Below are positions 44,986-53,701 of a stretch of 64,000 nt of DNA, piece after piece. This stretch comes from Candidatus Obscuribacterales bacterium. GTDB lineage: Bacteria; Cyanobacteriota; Vampirovibrionia; Obscuribacterales; Obscuribacteraceae. Position numbers and translations under genes: made by a program. Position 1 is the stretch's first letter, and each line of letters opens with the position of its first letter. The stretch covers positions 310,001-374,000 of the forward strand of contig JARLHI010000003.1 in the NCBI GenBank assembly GCA_031292355.1. Direction: 5' to 3'. The notes under the pieces are model-generated. The model saw nothing but the letters and a program-made list of their open reading frames with translations, had not been told where the DNA came from and did no database searches.

Positions 44986-45503
44986 TAGTTTTTCGAAATG
45001 CCGACCCTCGATTCCCGTTTCTATGGGAGACCACAAGCCAAATGGCTGGACGGTACAATGCCGATTCTGATGGACCAGCTCAGTATTTCGCTGACACTCC
45101 CGATGGTGCCTGGGCTGAATTTGTGCGCCATGCTGAAATTACTGACAAAGAGGAGCTATTGGACGTTAGGCGCAGCCTCTGGGCAGTAGAAATTGCCGAC
45201 GATATTCCTACGCCCAGCAAATTGCCGTTAACCACAGCAACGGGAGGCAGAGCGACTTATGCAGCTTGCCAACACTACGCGCGTAGTTTGCGCAATCAGG
45301 GACAGACTAGAATTCATGAAAGGTCAGCCGCACTGATTCCTGGCGGAGCCCGCGGGCAACGCGTAAATAACGGAGTCAAGCCTGGTCCCTCCAGAGAAGG
45401 AACCATCATCGTTATATTTGATTACTTGCCTTCAAACACTGGCTGGTGCATCAGCACTGCATCTCCGCCAATGCACGTTTTCTCTAGCACTAAGCACTAC
45501 TAG
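44982..45503 (+). CDS. RES-domain toxin (NAD+-degrading type)
   Basis: 173 residues from TTG 44982. The RES residues are recognisable: Arg24-Tyr25 in MAGRYNADSDGP, Glu46 in GAWAEFVRH, and Ser115 in HERSAALIPGG. RES toxins such as MbcT and ParT deplete NAD+ or modify target enzymes. Paired with the overlapping DUF2384 antitoxin it forms a type II toxin-antitoxin system. Length is normal for the family; nothing suggests it is broken. Confidence 0.82.
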   Translation: MIVFRNADPRFPFLWETTSQMAGRYNADSDGPAQYFADTPDGAWAEFVRHAEITDKEELLDVRRSLWAVEIADDIPTPSKLPLTTATGGRATYAACQHYARSLRNQGQTRIHERSAALIPGGARGQRVNNGVKPGPSREGTIIVIFDYLPSNTGWCISTASPPMHVFSSTKHY

Positions 45504-45680
45504 TTTGCCGATTTCAGAATGTGAAATTTTATTGGTGGCGCGATAACTTTGGTGTGTCCTTAACTGACCCCGTGAGATAACTTTTGTTGACAACGGACAT
45601 ATTTTCCGAAAAAAATGACGATCTTGACCGATAGTAGAGGAGCAGGAAGTGGCGTGTTAGCCATTTGTAAGAGGAATCCC

Positions 45681-46886
45681 GTGACACAGCAGATACAAGT
45701 GCAGGCTGCAGAGCCTGTCGCCAAATTCAAGCGCGACCAGTACGTCTGGACCTACTACGGTCTGGTTGGGCTAAATTGTTATTTCATGGCGGCTCTGGGT
45801 CCAATCATGCCCTTCTTGCGAGCCGACTTGCATCTGGACTATAAAGTAGCCGGGATGCACTTCAGCGCTTTTGCCGTTGGCTCTATGATGGCTGGCTTCA
45901 AAGGCGATTTAATCACGCACAAACTTGGAAGAGTGACAACGCTGCGCGGTTCTCTCATCGCAGCGGCTCTGTCTATGGTGCTTTTGATCACAGCGACGAA
46001 TTCGATTTGCTCGATAGCAGCAATTCTGATTGTTGGTTTTTGTGCCAGTCTTATCTATCAAACTCTCGCATCGACAATCTCTGACCATCTCGAAGACTTG
46101 CGCACCTTTGCGTTTCTCGAAGGCGAAGTGTTTGCAATGCTGGTTGCAGGCGCTGCACCCTTAGCTGTGGGTGCCTGCGTAATGATAGGCCTCGGCTGGC
46201 GGGCAGCAATTATTCTTTTAATCGTTTCGTATTTAGGCTGCGTCCCTTTGCTGACACAATTTGGAAATGTAAAAAACAGCCACGACCCAAAGGTTTTATC
46301 GACCGGAAAACTGTCGCCTTCGTTCTGGCTATTTGGCCTCATTATTCTTCTCAGTGTGGCAGTGGAATGGTCAACAGCGTTCTGGAGTGCTGACTATCTT
46401 GCTTCCAGACTGATGATTTCCAAGGCAACAGCAGCTTCAACAGTAGGCGCGTTCTTTATCGGCATGGTCACAGGACGCTACGGTGGCAGCAGGTTGATTC
46501 ACACCTATACATCAAGCCAACTTCTGTTTGTTTCAGGGCTGACAGCAATAGTTGGATTCGCGATGTTCTGGCTCGGCACGATGGTGCCCGTCAATTGTTG
46601 TGGACTGTTTTTGACCGGTCTAGGTATCGCCAATATGTATCCGCTTTGTTTTTCACAGGCCGTTGCTGCGTCTCCTACAATGAGGAGCACCGCTATCGCT
46701 CGAATTGGTTTGCTTTGCGGCGTGTCAATACTGGTAGCACCAATGGTGCTCAGCTTCATCGCCGACAAACATGGACTTTTCGTTGCTTATGCAAGTATTG
46801 CTGTGGTATTGATTTTCTGCTTTGGCTCAATTGTGCTAGCGAACAAGATTGCCGTGCAGCACGATTCACATGGTACCGCTCATTAG
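45681..46886 (+). CDS. MFS transporter
   Basis: 401 residues from GTG 45681, preferred because AAGAGGA lies six bases before it; ATG 45615 has no ribosome-binding site. About 12 hydrophobic helices. The cytoplasmic loop between helices 2 and 3 reads FKGDLITHKLGRVTTLRG, the MFS signature position. The overall pattern suggests a sugar- or drug-type MFS protein. It may export the isonitrile product, or be unrelated; an intervening toxin-antitoxin operon and terminator weaken the link. Confidence 0.85.
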   Translation: MTQQIQVQAAEPVAKFKRDQYVWTYYGLVGLNCYFMAALGPIMPFLRADLHLDYKVAGMHFSAFAVGSMMAGFKGDLITHKLGRVTTLRGSLIAAALSMVLLITATNSICSIAAILIVGFCASLIYQTLASTISDHLEDLRTFAFLEGEVFAMLVAGAAPLAVGACVMIGLGWRAAIILLIVSYLGCVPLLTQFGNVKNSHDPKVLSTGKLSPSFWLFGLIILLSVAVEWSTAFWSADYLASRLMISKATAASTVGAFFIGMVTGRYGGSRLIHTYTSSQLLFVSGLTAIVGFAMFWLGTMVPVNCCGLFLTGLGIANMYPLCFSQAVAASPTMRSTAIARIGLLCGVSILVAPMVLSFIADKHGLFVAYASIAVVLIFCFGSIVLANKIAVQHDSHGTAH

Positions 46887-46915
46887 CCAGAAGGCGTCTG
46901 ACGAGTTTTTTTGCT

Positions 46916-47563
46916 TCATCGTGAATGCATTTTTCGTTCGGTTTGTTTTGCCCATTCGGGAGCATCTGCTTTCAGGAATTGGGTATCTACATCGCCAAAG
47001 GTTTCCGACAACATCCGGCCTGTCTTACTATCATAAAGTTGATAATCACCAATTTCTGGCCCATGCGTTGTTCCCCATACGGCTGCAATACGTTTTCCTC
47101 CGTCGAGGAACATCCAATACCAAACCATCTGTCCTTGCTGGATATGCAAAATCGTCTTGCCTGACTGGTAAATAGCTAGTATCAGAGGAATTGAATACGA
47201 TGTGCCGCAATTATCAAACGTTTCTGTCCAAGCAATAGTTCGCTTGTCCGGCGCAACAGAAGGATCGACAATACCCTCCTGATTTTTGATGATATTTTTA
47301 TCGCTGCTCTTGGCTTTGGGTGATACCTTTTCAATGACTTCAGTCTTATCGCTGTAAATAATATGTAGATTCCCGGTGTCGTATTCTGAATCGTGCTTAG
47401 TTTTTTCAACGTAATATTTGACGATATGCGCGGTCTCTGCCGGAACAGCGCCACGTATTTTAGTTATGGTAACTGTTGGTCGGTCGCCAGCTGTTGATTG
47501 CGCGCAAGCGAGCGCGGGCAGGAACGCTAAGCAGAGAAACAACAAAATATTTTCATTCTTCAT
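46916..47563 (-). CDS. Exported protein of unknown function
   Basis: 215 residues. Signal peptide at 1-21 (ILLFLCLAFLPALACAQ). The mature part is beta-rich: a repeat-like stretch DKTEVIEKVSPKAKSSDKNI, then SVAPDKRTIAWTETFDNCGTSYSIPLILAIYQ, which resembles WD/beta-propeller-type strands. No catalytic motif. Same strand as the next upstream gene with a 49-base gap, so possibly in one operon with it and the amidase. Confidence 0.55.
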   Translation of the reverse strand: MKNENILLFLCLAFLPALACAQSTAGDRPTVTITKIRGAVPAETAHIVKYYVEKTKHDSEYDTGNLHIIYSDKTEVIEKVSPKAKSSDKNIIKNQEGIVDPSVAPDKRTIAWTETFDNCGTSYSIPLILAIYQSGKTILHIQQGQMVWYWMFLDGGKRIAAVWGTTHGPEIGDYQLYDSKTGRMLSETFGDVDTQFLKADAPEWAKQTERKMHSR

Positions 47564-47612
47564 CTTTGATGTTCCCTAAATAGGAAGGTCAAATTAAATC
47601 CAAAGACTACCT

Positions 47613-48887
47613 CTAAGGATGAATGAGTTTTTCAAGTCTTTTATCAATTGCATCAATGTAAGAAGAGTCCTGACCAGTATTCACACCGCTATGATTCATT
47701 TTTGAAATGACTGATCTGATTAATTCATATTGCTTTATCGAATCTTCCCTTCTTCCCATCTCGTCTAATAAATCGCCATAAATTGTTCGCAAATTGATTT
47801 CAGTTGCCTGGTTCTCCTCAAAAATCTCTTCGATCTCCAATTCTTTTTTCAAAACCTTTTCTGCTTTCTGCAGGTCGTAAGATTGAACATAAAACGGAAC
47901 GTTAATCCCAACGGCGGTCCGGTTCTGATTGCCGTGCAGCCAAAACGGATTGATGCCCCTGAAAACAGTCCAAAAAAGTGTGTCAGCGGCAAAATGTAAA
48001 TTCGTCAGCTGCAAATCTGGAGTGCACTGCATAATCCGAGCGGAAAAAATCTGCTTGTCGGAGTCTTGCAGAGAATCATAAAGTGGGATCAACTCTGTTA
48101 TTGCACCAAGCAAAATAGCTGAATCGTTCGAAGGAATAATGTACGTTGTAACTGTCTGAGCGGCATTAGATTCTTTGCCTTTCATCCAGGAAATTTTGTA
48201 GGGGGAATAATCGACGGGTTGAACTTCTTTGCGACAACCAATCAAGCAAGTTTTGAGCTTATCCTCAATTATTTTGACAAACTTGTCGGTGGACATTACT
48301 TGTGCTGGCGGGTCAGAGCCCATCGCTCGAATTGCCTGAGCTCGTCGATGCGGGGCCAGACGTTTATCTGCTGCGACCAGCGCAAATTCACTTCTCAAAT
48401 CGTCATCTTTGTACCAGCAGGCATTTTCAGAAACGTCTAACACGCAATTGATGATGCTCATGCCGATGGAGTCAAACTTTCTGTCGTGCTCGACCTCCAA
48501 CATCAGTCGCCCGATATACAAAGCATTTTGGGCCATCGCTCGCTGAGAATCGATGGAAACGGCAGGATAGAGTTGAAGCCACTCTTTTAGGCACCCTTGC
48601 ATGCGCTGCGGGTCGTGTTCCGTAAACGCAGCCAACATGTCTGACTGCACTTCACTTAACAACAAACCATTTTTCGCGCCGTAAAGAGATCGATATTTGG
48701 CGATACGAGCGGCTTTCATATCCGCAAAGGCTTTTACTCGTTCTGGTGCATCAGCGCCTGAATAGGGAGGGTGGAAAATGTGATCGTTGATAACGGGTTC
48801 AGAAGCACACACAGACTGAAGAGAATTCCAGCCTGCCATTGCGAACACTACTGACGCTAGAAATGACGTCCGACAACAAGCATTCAT
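47613..48887 (-). CDS. Exported helical-repeat protein of unknown function
   Basis: 424 residues from ATG 48887, chosen for the signal peptide (TSFLASVVFAMAGWNSLQSVCA). The mature part is mostly helical; the last 60 residues (QATEINLRTIYGDLLDEMGRREDSIKQYELIRSVI) have TPR-like spacing. Such exported TPR proteins are abundant in this window. No enzyme motif. Starts 35 bases downstream of the amidase stop, same strand. Confidence 0.58.
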   Translation of the reverse strand: MNACCRTSFLASVVFAMAGWNSLQSVCASEPVINDHIFHPPYSGADAPERVKAFADMKAARIAKYRSLYGAKNGLLLSEVQSDMLAAFTEHDPQRMQGCLKEWLQLYPAVSIDSQRAMAQNALYIGRLMLEVEHDRKFDSIGMSIINCVLDVSENACWYKDDDLRSEFALVAADKRLAPHRRAQAIRAMGSDPPAQVMSTDKFVKIIEDKLKTCLIGCRKEVQPVDYSPYKISWMKGKESNAAQTVTTYIIPSNDSAILLGAITELIPLYDSLQDSDKQIFSARIMQCTPDLQLTNLHFAADTLFWTVFRGINPFWLHGNQNRTAVGINVPFYVQSYDLQKAEKVLKKELEIEEIFEENQATEINLRTIYGDLLDEMGRREDSIKQYELIRSVISKMNHSGVNTGQDSSYIDAIDKRLEKLIHP

Positions 48888-48922
48888 GTGAATCTTAATG
48901 TTTATGTATTTCTCTAGCAATT

Positions 48923-50008
48923 TTATGGTGTCACATCCATTGCCAGTTTGCCTCCAGCTACAGCCATCAGTTTATGCGCTTTCCCTCCGGCGGCGAAATC
49001 AAGTTTATTCATGTCAATCGATTTCAAGGCAGAATTATCATATGAGCGAAAATAGAAAACGCGATCCTTCAAATCTTTGAGGACCACCCATTGAGTATAG
49101 TCAGAATGGGCGATTTCGCCGGCTTTTTCGCGAACATCACCGAGTGGAATGTCTACGGCATTCAGGATGTGGGTTGTTAAAACAACAGCCTCGGAAGCAT
49201 TCTTTGCTGGTTCGGCGAATGCGAGCATTGCCGAGGCACGAACAAAACGCGAAGGCGGCGTCCAATCACCAGGGATTCCTAAAAAGCCACCGCCCTGTCC
49301 AGGCGGAGCCAGAACAGTATCTTTGATGGCTATCGTATGCGTGCTCTCAGGAGAAAGACTAATATAGTTGCGCAAATTTGTTCGGTGCCAATCGAAGGTA
49401 GGAGCATTTGTAAGAATGCCACCAGGATTGTCGAAGATTTTCTGCTGACCATCGGTGAACTCGATGACGGCGCTATTGCCCGCGGCGTCGTGAATAGCTA
49501 AGTGAGCCGTTGGTTTCCCGCCCCAATCGGCGAGCGCCGGACTCCAGACGCGTACTTTTGCAATTGCAGCTTTGACTTCGTCGACTGTCTGAAAATTACC
49601 CAAAAGCCAATGACCGATGTCGAGCACACTCATGGCTACTTCCGGATGGTCACTGGGCACATCCTGATATATGGAGCCAGACAACCAGAGCAACCCCACA
49701 GATAGCCCCTTCTCGTTCATACCGTCAATGGCTACAGGCGTGTCATTGCCATCAAGAGAAAGATAACCATATTGCGACGTCCAGGCGACTCCCGGTTTGC
49801 CGTCAGGACTTTGGGAAACACGTTTTTCACCACGGGGCGTCATCCAAACGTTGGAGCGCAGTTGCAGTCCCCATTCCATCGACCGACCAACTACGTTAGT
49901 TCCGTCTTTTGCTTTAACTAAAAAATCTGTGCAGGCTTCGACTTCTTGCATTTGCGTCGCGGCTAGCATGAGCAATAACATTGCCGTCGAAATCGATTTT
50001 TTATTCAC
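48923..50008 (-). CDS. Linear amide C-N hydrolase, choloylglycine hydrolase family (Ntn)
   Basis: 361 residues. Signal peptide at 1-25 ending VEA; the mature protein would begin at Cys26 (CTDFLVKAKDGTNVVGRSMEW), the N-terminal nucleophile of penicillin V acylase / bile salt hydrolase-type enzymes. The arginine in VVGRSMEW and DGMNEKGLSVGLL are also family positions. They hydrolyse amide bonds in acyl amino acids, penicillin V or lactone signals; the natural substrate is unclear. First gene of the leftward operon. Confidence 0.9.
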   Translation of the reverse strand: MNKKSISTAMLLLMLAATQMQEVEACTDFLVKAKDGTNVVGRSMEWGLQLRSNVWMTPRGEKRVSQSPDGKPGVAWTSQYGYLSLDGNDTPVAIDGMNEKGLSVGLLWLSGSIYQDVPSDHPEVAMSVLDIGHWLLGNFQTVDEVKAAIAKVRVWSPALADWGGKPTAHLAIHDAAGNSAVIEFTDGQQKIFDNPGGILTNAPTFDWHRTNLRNYISLSPESTHTIAIKDTVLAPPGQGGGFLGIPGDWTPPSRFVRASAMLAFAEPAKNASEAVVLTTHILNAVDIPLGDVREKAGEIAHSDYTQWVVLKDLKDRVFYFRSYDNSALKSIDMNKLDFAAGGKAHKLMAVAGGKLAMDVTP

Positions 50009-50488
50009 TTAAGAAGCACCTGAAGTTATAGGAAACGTCCACAGTCTATCGCAAATAGCTTTGACTATGAACGTCTTGACGTCAGTCAAAATGATACAAT
50101 TTTCGGTTAGCAGTTCATTGGTGCGCCATGTTTGCTTGTCGTGCAAGCCCGAAATTCAAAGACAAAATCGTGAACAACGTCCGCTCTCATATAATTGAGA
50201 TTGGCGCTCCCACTAATCATTTTCAGCTGCAAGAAGATCAATCACAAGCAGGGCAATTTGGCTGTCCGGGCGATTGCCTCCTTCATTTGGGAGCATACGC
50301 AGACATCGAGCGCCTGCTCCACCGACGGCTCCCTGGGTGGCATCTGGCTTAACGTACTATTGGTCAAAATCGCAGGGCACCATATCCAGTACCGAATAAG
50401 CAGAGCAGAAAGCAAGGAAGAAATTACTGGAGTTAGTTGCGGCAGCGCATTGACTGGGCTCGCACGAAAAACGTATATTGAATACCGG
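50009..50488. other. About 480 bases between the amidase and the C11 peptidase gene
   Basis: Both flanking genes are on the minus strand. Open frames on the plus strand here are without ribosome-binding sites and overlap the peptidase gene antisense. A TTGAC-GTCA-GTCAA inverted repeat lies at 50076-50089 in the presumed promoter of the amidase gene. Nothing else stands out. Confidence 0.4.
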
Positions 50489-52156
50489 TTAATGAGCCCT
50501 TACAGTATCAATAAACTTGTCCCAGGCTTCCCCACCAGCAGCCTGGTCTTCCTTTCTTTCTTGTTGATAATGTGCCTCAGATGGCGCTTCTGCAGCTTTC
50601 AATTCATCGCGAAATATCCCTATATTCTGCAACCGCTTTGCAGTCTCATAGACTTCGGTCAATTTTTCTTTTGTGAAAGCATCGCGTTCGAAGGCAGCTG
50701 ATTTCACTTCAGAAGTTTCACTGGCAAGCTGTTTAGCGATGGTTTTAGCTTGCTCATCGTTGCCAGCCTGTTCGATGATGTCACCAGTAATTTCGGCAAG
50801 GTGCGAAAGATTTAGTTTCGTCGCATCGCTTGGAGTCTTGGAATGTTGAGCATCAATTACAGCGCGACTCAAACCTATAAAAGCTCCAAGCATAGTTTTG
50901 TCTGCAACGTCTTCTTGCGCGTTATCGAAGTCATTGCCGGGCAAAAACGCGCTCATGCCACCAAGGTCCGAGTAATGCACACGAACGCCGTTATGAAACT
51001 CATGCATCCCATGATTGGTAGCGAATTTCTTTGAGATTAACGCGACCTCGCTTCGCTTTAGCGACTTAAGGGATTGTTCTACAGCGTGACTAGGATCTTT
51101 GATCTGTCCGCTGTCAATCATTCTCCGCGTGTTTTCACTGAAAGAATGAAGGTCGCGAAGTTCGCGACGCGTCAACCATTGCATAGAAGGTGGAATAAAC
51201 TTAGGTTCTCCGACATGACCTAATGCTGGCGTCTCGTCAAAAAGTGAGCTATAAACTGCTTTATTTTTGGGATCGAGAGCGGACACCGATAAAGCGTTTG
51301 CTGCCACATCGAACGATTTTGCAAACTGAGGATATTTTTCCAAATCGTAATGAGCCAACGTCGCCAAATTAGTAAAAAAAACAGTTTCAGACGTCTCTCC
51401 GCTGCTTAAATCTTGAGAACGCTGATTGGCTGCGGCGATGTCTACAGCCGCATCCGCAAATCCTTTTGGGCTCAATGAAGGATTGGTATAAAGCCGTCGA
51501 ATCCAGGCATTCGCGTCCTGAAGGTTCATAGTCGACTTTGGCCATGCTTGCTCCAATTCCTCTGAAGCAATCATATGGCTGGCAACTCTGCTCATGTTAT
51601 CCACAACAGGACGTGAAGCCATTAAGCATGCGTCAAAATCAAGCACGTCGAACTTTCTGCTAGAGCCGATTCCATCAGAAATCGCTTTTTGCAGAGCACT
51701 GAGTGATGTATAGCCATCATCGCCTCGCGCTCCTTCAACAGACCCACCATGCAGAAGAAGTGACAACGCTTGATGCTTTGCCGGGTACGATTGCCCAATA
51801 AATTTGACGAAATTAGTGACGTTATTGGCTAATCCATCTGATTTTGGCGCAGCTAGTTCATCGAGTTTTCCATCGTGTATAACAAATCGATGAAGAAGCA
51901 TCTTATTCGCTTCGCTGTCCCCTTCTTTGTATTGAGGATTTGGTTTAACGGCTTGAACAACGATGTTTACTGGTTTGCCGACGGACTCCGCTTGAAGTTT
52001 CATCAAAGCTGATTCGCGCTGTGGTGTGCCCATTTTGCCCGTAAGACCGTCCACCTCAAGCGTGGCGTCAAGAATTAGTCCAACAGTCCATTGTGATTGT
52101 TGGGAGGAAGAAGAAGAAGATGCAGGATGACGTTCTGTGTATCTGGGTTGAGTCAT
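50489..52156 (-). CDS. Clostripain-like C11 cysteine peptidase
   Basis: 555 residues from ATG 52156; longer in-frame starts overlap the methyltransferase gene. The catalytic dyad of family C11 is visible: His136 in LSLLLHGGSV and Cys177 in FDVLDFDACLMA. The N-terminus has a Ser-rich low-complexity stretch (PASSSSSSQQSQ) and no signal peptide, unusual for a clostripain, which is normally secreted. Cleavage after Arg or Lys is typical of the family. C-terminal 200 residues are helical and unassigned. Confidence 0.85.
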   Translation of the reverse strand: MTQPRYTERHPASSSSSSQQSQWTVGLILDATLEVDGLTGKMGTPQRESALMKLQAESVGKPVNIVVQAVKPNPQYKEGDSEANKMLLHRFVIHDGKLDELAAPKSDGLANNVTNFVKFIGQSYPAKHQALSLLLHGGSVEGARGDDGYTSLSALQKAISDGIGSSRKFDVLDFDACLMASRPVVDNMSRVASHMIASEELEQAWPKSTMNLQDANAWIRRLYTNPSLSPKGFADAAVDIAAANQRSQDLSSGETSETVFFTNLATLAHYDLEKYPQFAKSFDVAANALSVSALDPKNKAVYSSLFDETPALGHVGEPKFIPPSMQWLTRRELRDLHSFSENTRRMIDSGQIKDPSHAVEQSLKSLKRSEVALISKKFATNHGMHEFHNGVRVHYSDLGGMSAFLPGNDFDNAQEDVADKTMLGAFIGLSRAVIDAQHSKTPSDATKLNLSHLAEITGDIIEQAGNDEQAKTIAKQLASETSEVKSAAFERDAFTKEKLTEVYETAKRLQNIGIFRDELKAAEAPSEAHYQQERKEDQAAGGEAWDKFIDTVRAH

Positions 52157-52188
52157 GATTTTGGTCGATAAGTTCAGCTTTAACCATC

Positions 52189-53070
52189 TTACGGTTTCAC
52201 CTGACACCCGCCTGACATATCGGAAGCCATTACTCGCGTTGCCTTCAACGAAAACGAAAGCGGCAGCCACGCCTTATCCGGCCATCGAAACATGCCCTGG
52301 TCATCTTCTACCAATTTATCAAACATTTGCCACGTTACTGAGTCGTGCTCATGCAGCCAATCAAGGCTCAATCCAGCCTCTAACAAACTAGTAATAATCT
52401 TGCCGAGCGGATGTATCCATTCATAGGTCAGCGAATTTTTAAGCACGGCATTCTCGTCAGCATAATCTCGCGGATCATCGATGACTAGCGCCTCCTTGTG
52501 AAAATATGGCGCATACAATCCTGGCATGTTATCTGGCATCGCAAAGGCATCATCAAAAACGAGTGCAGTTGGATGTCCTTCGGCAAGATAAAGCTTGCCT
52601 CCAGGTTTGAGAAATCCTGCCACCACTTGCGCCCAACCTTCTATGTCTGGCAACCAGTTAATGGCTCCCCAGGTGACGTAGACGAGATCAAAAGATGCAG
52701 GTTCTGGAAGGACATCTGGAGTGTGATATAAATCGCACTCAATAAACCGAGCTCTCGCAGACAGTCCCAACTCGGCAGCTAAACTACGCGCCATCTCAAT
52801 TGCTGGTCCAGAGAAATCAATGCCAACCACCTGGGCACCGCGCTGCGCCAGTGTCAAAGTGTCAACTCCGAAGTGGCATTGAAGATGAAGCACGCGAAGC
52901 CCATCGACGGAACCAAGTTCATCTTCTTCAATTGCGTGTAACTCGCCGCGCCCTGAGCGCAGGGGTTGCAGATCATAGCTCGACGTTTTCAAATGAACCG
53001 CGACACGCTCGTCCCAGTTCGCGCGGTTAACGCTGCGCCAGTTAGTTAAATCAACACTTCCATCAGCCAT
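52189..53070 (-). CDS. SAM-dependent methyltransferase
   Basis: 293 residues. Class I fold motif I at about 60-88 (VLHLQCHFGVDTLTLAQRGAQVVGIDFSG), motif II region FDLVYVTWGAINWLPDIEGW, and motif III LKPGGKLYLAEGHP. It transfers a methyl group from S-adenosylmethionine to an unknown small molecule or biopolymer. The C11 peptidase gene starts 33 bases downstream of its stop on the same strand, so the two may be co-transcribed. Confidence 0.92.
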   Translation of the reverse strand: MADGSVDLTNWRSVNRANWDERVAVHLKTSSYDLQPLRSGRGELHAIEEDELGSVDGLRVLHLQCHFGVDTLTLAQRGAQVVGIDFSGPAIEMARSLAAELGLSARARFIECDLYHTPDVLPEPASFDLVYVTWGAINWLPDIEGWAQVVAGFLKPGGKLYLAEGHPTALVFDDAFAMPDNMPGLYAPYFHKEALVIDDPRDYADENAVLKNSLTYEWIHPLGKIITSLLEAGLSLDWLHEHDSVTWQMFDKLVEDDQGMFRWPDKAWLPLSFSLKATRVMASDMSGGCQVKP

Positions 53071-53244
53071 TGCCTATACCTGACATCCAAATCGAATGTC
53101 AGTATACGTCCATTTGGGCGCCAGTAAACCCGATAAGTACGAATCTAACGGGGTTTGCCGTCTAATGCACTCTGATGCGGTAAACTGGAGCACGTTTCAG
53201 CCGGGATGTGAGCCCGGTCGGTCTGGCGCCCATCGGTGGAGTTC

Positions 53245-53658
53245 ATGAAGTACCTACATAGCGGCTATTTACTATTTTGCGACGAAGCAGAGCATACAGA
53301 AAACGGGCGCATTGACGCTCAAGGTCTGTTCGATTTATTTGTCGGCAAAAAACTGCCCATCAAAATGAATTGCACCATCGTCATTGGCTTTGGCACTCCC
53401 TACGAAAGACGGCAATACAAAGGCACAATCACGCTGGAAAATCCAGCTGGCGAAGTTGTTTTTGAAAAAGAATTCAATGCTAATGATCCAGCCGACATCT
53501 ACAAAGGTCACTATCTGCTCAAGCCAGATGTCATCCTCGACAAAGAAGGAATGTGGACCGCTAAAGTTGTTTTAAAGAACTGGAAAGAGGATCCGATGTG
53601 GGACTTCGAGCGCAAGTTCTGGACGATGATTGAAGGCGACGCGCCACCAGATCCATAA
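53245..53658 (+). CDS. DUF6941-like protein
   Basis: 137 residues from ATG 53245; GGAG is just upstream. It starts YLHSGYLLFCDEAEHTENGRIDAQGLFDLF and continues with a beta-rich body (TLENPAGEVVFEKEFNANDPADIYKG). This resembles the DUF6941 proteins of unknown function, which have a similar LFCD..-..GLF pattern; judged by eye. No signal peptide. The downstream peptidase gene starts 44 bases on. Confidence 0.6.
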   Translation: MKYLHSGYLLFCDEAEHTENGRIDAQGLFDLFVGKKLPIKMNCTIVIGFGTPYERRQYKGTITLENPAGEVVFEKEFNANDPADIYKGHYLLKPDVILDKEGMWTAKVVLKNWKEDPMWDFERKFWTMIEGDAPPDP

Positions 53659-53701
53659 AAAGTGGACCGCACAATTAATTCGCTAAATGCCAGAGGTAAA
53701 A

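Noticed and set aside
50195..50701. 168-residue plus-strand frame overlapping the C11 peptidase gene
   Set aside because: Composition is not protein-like, no ribosome-binding site, and its 3' part is antisense to the peptidase.
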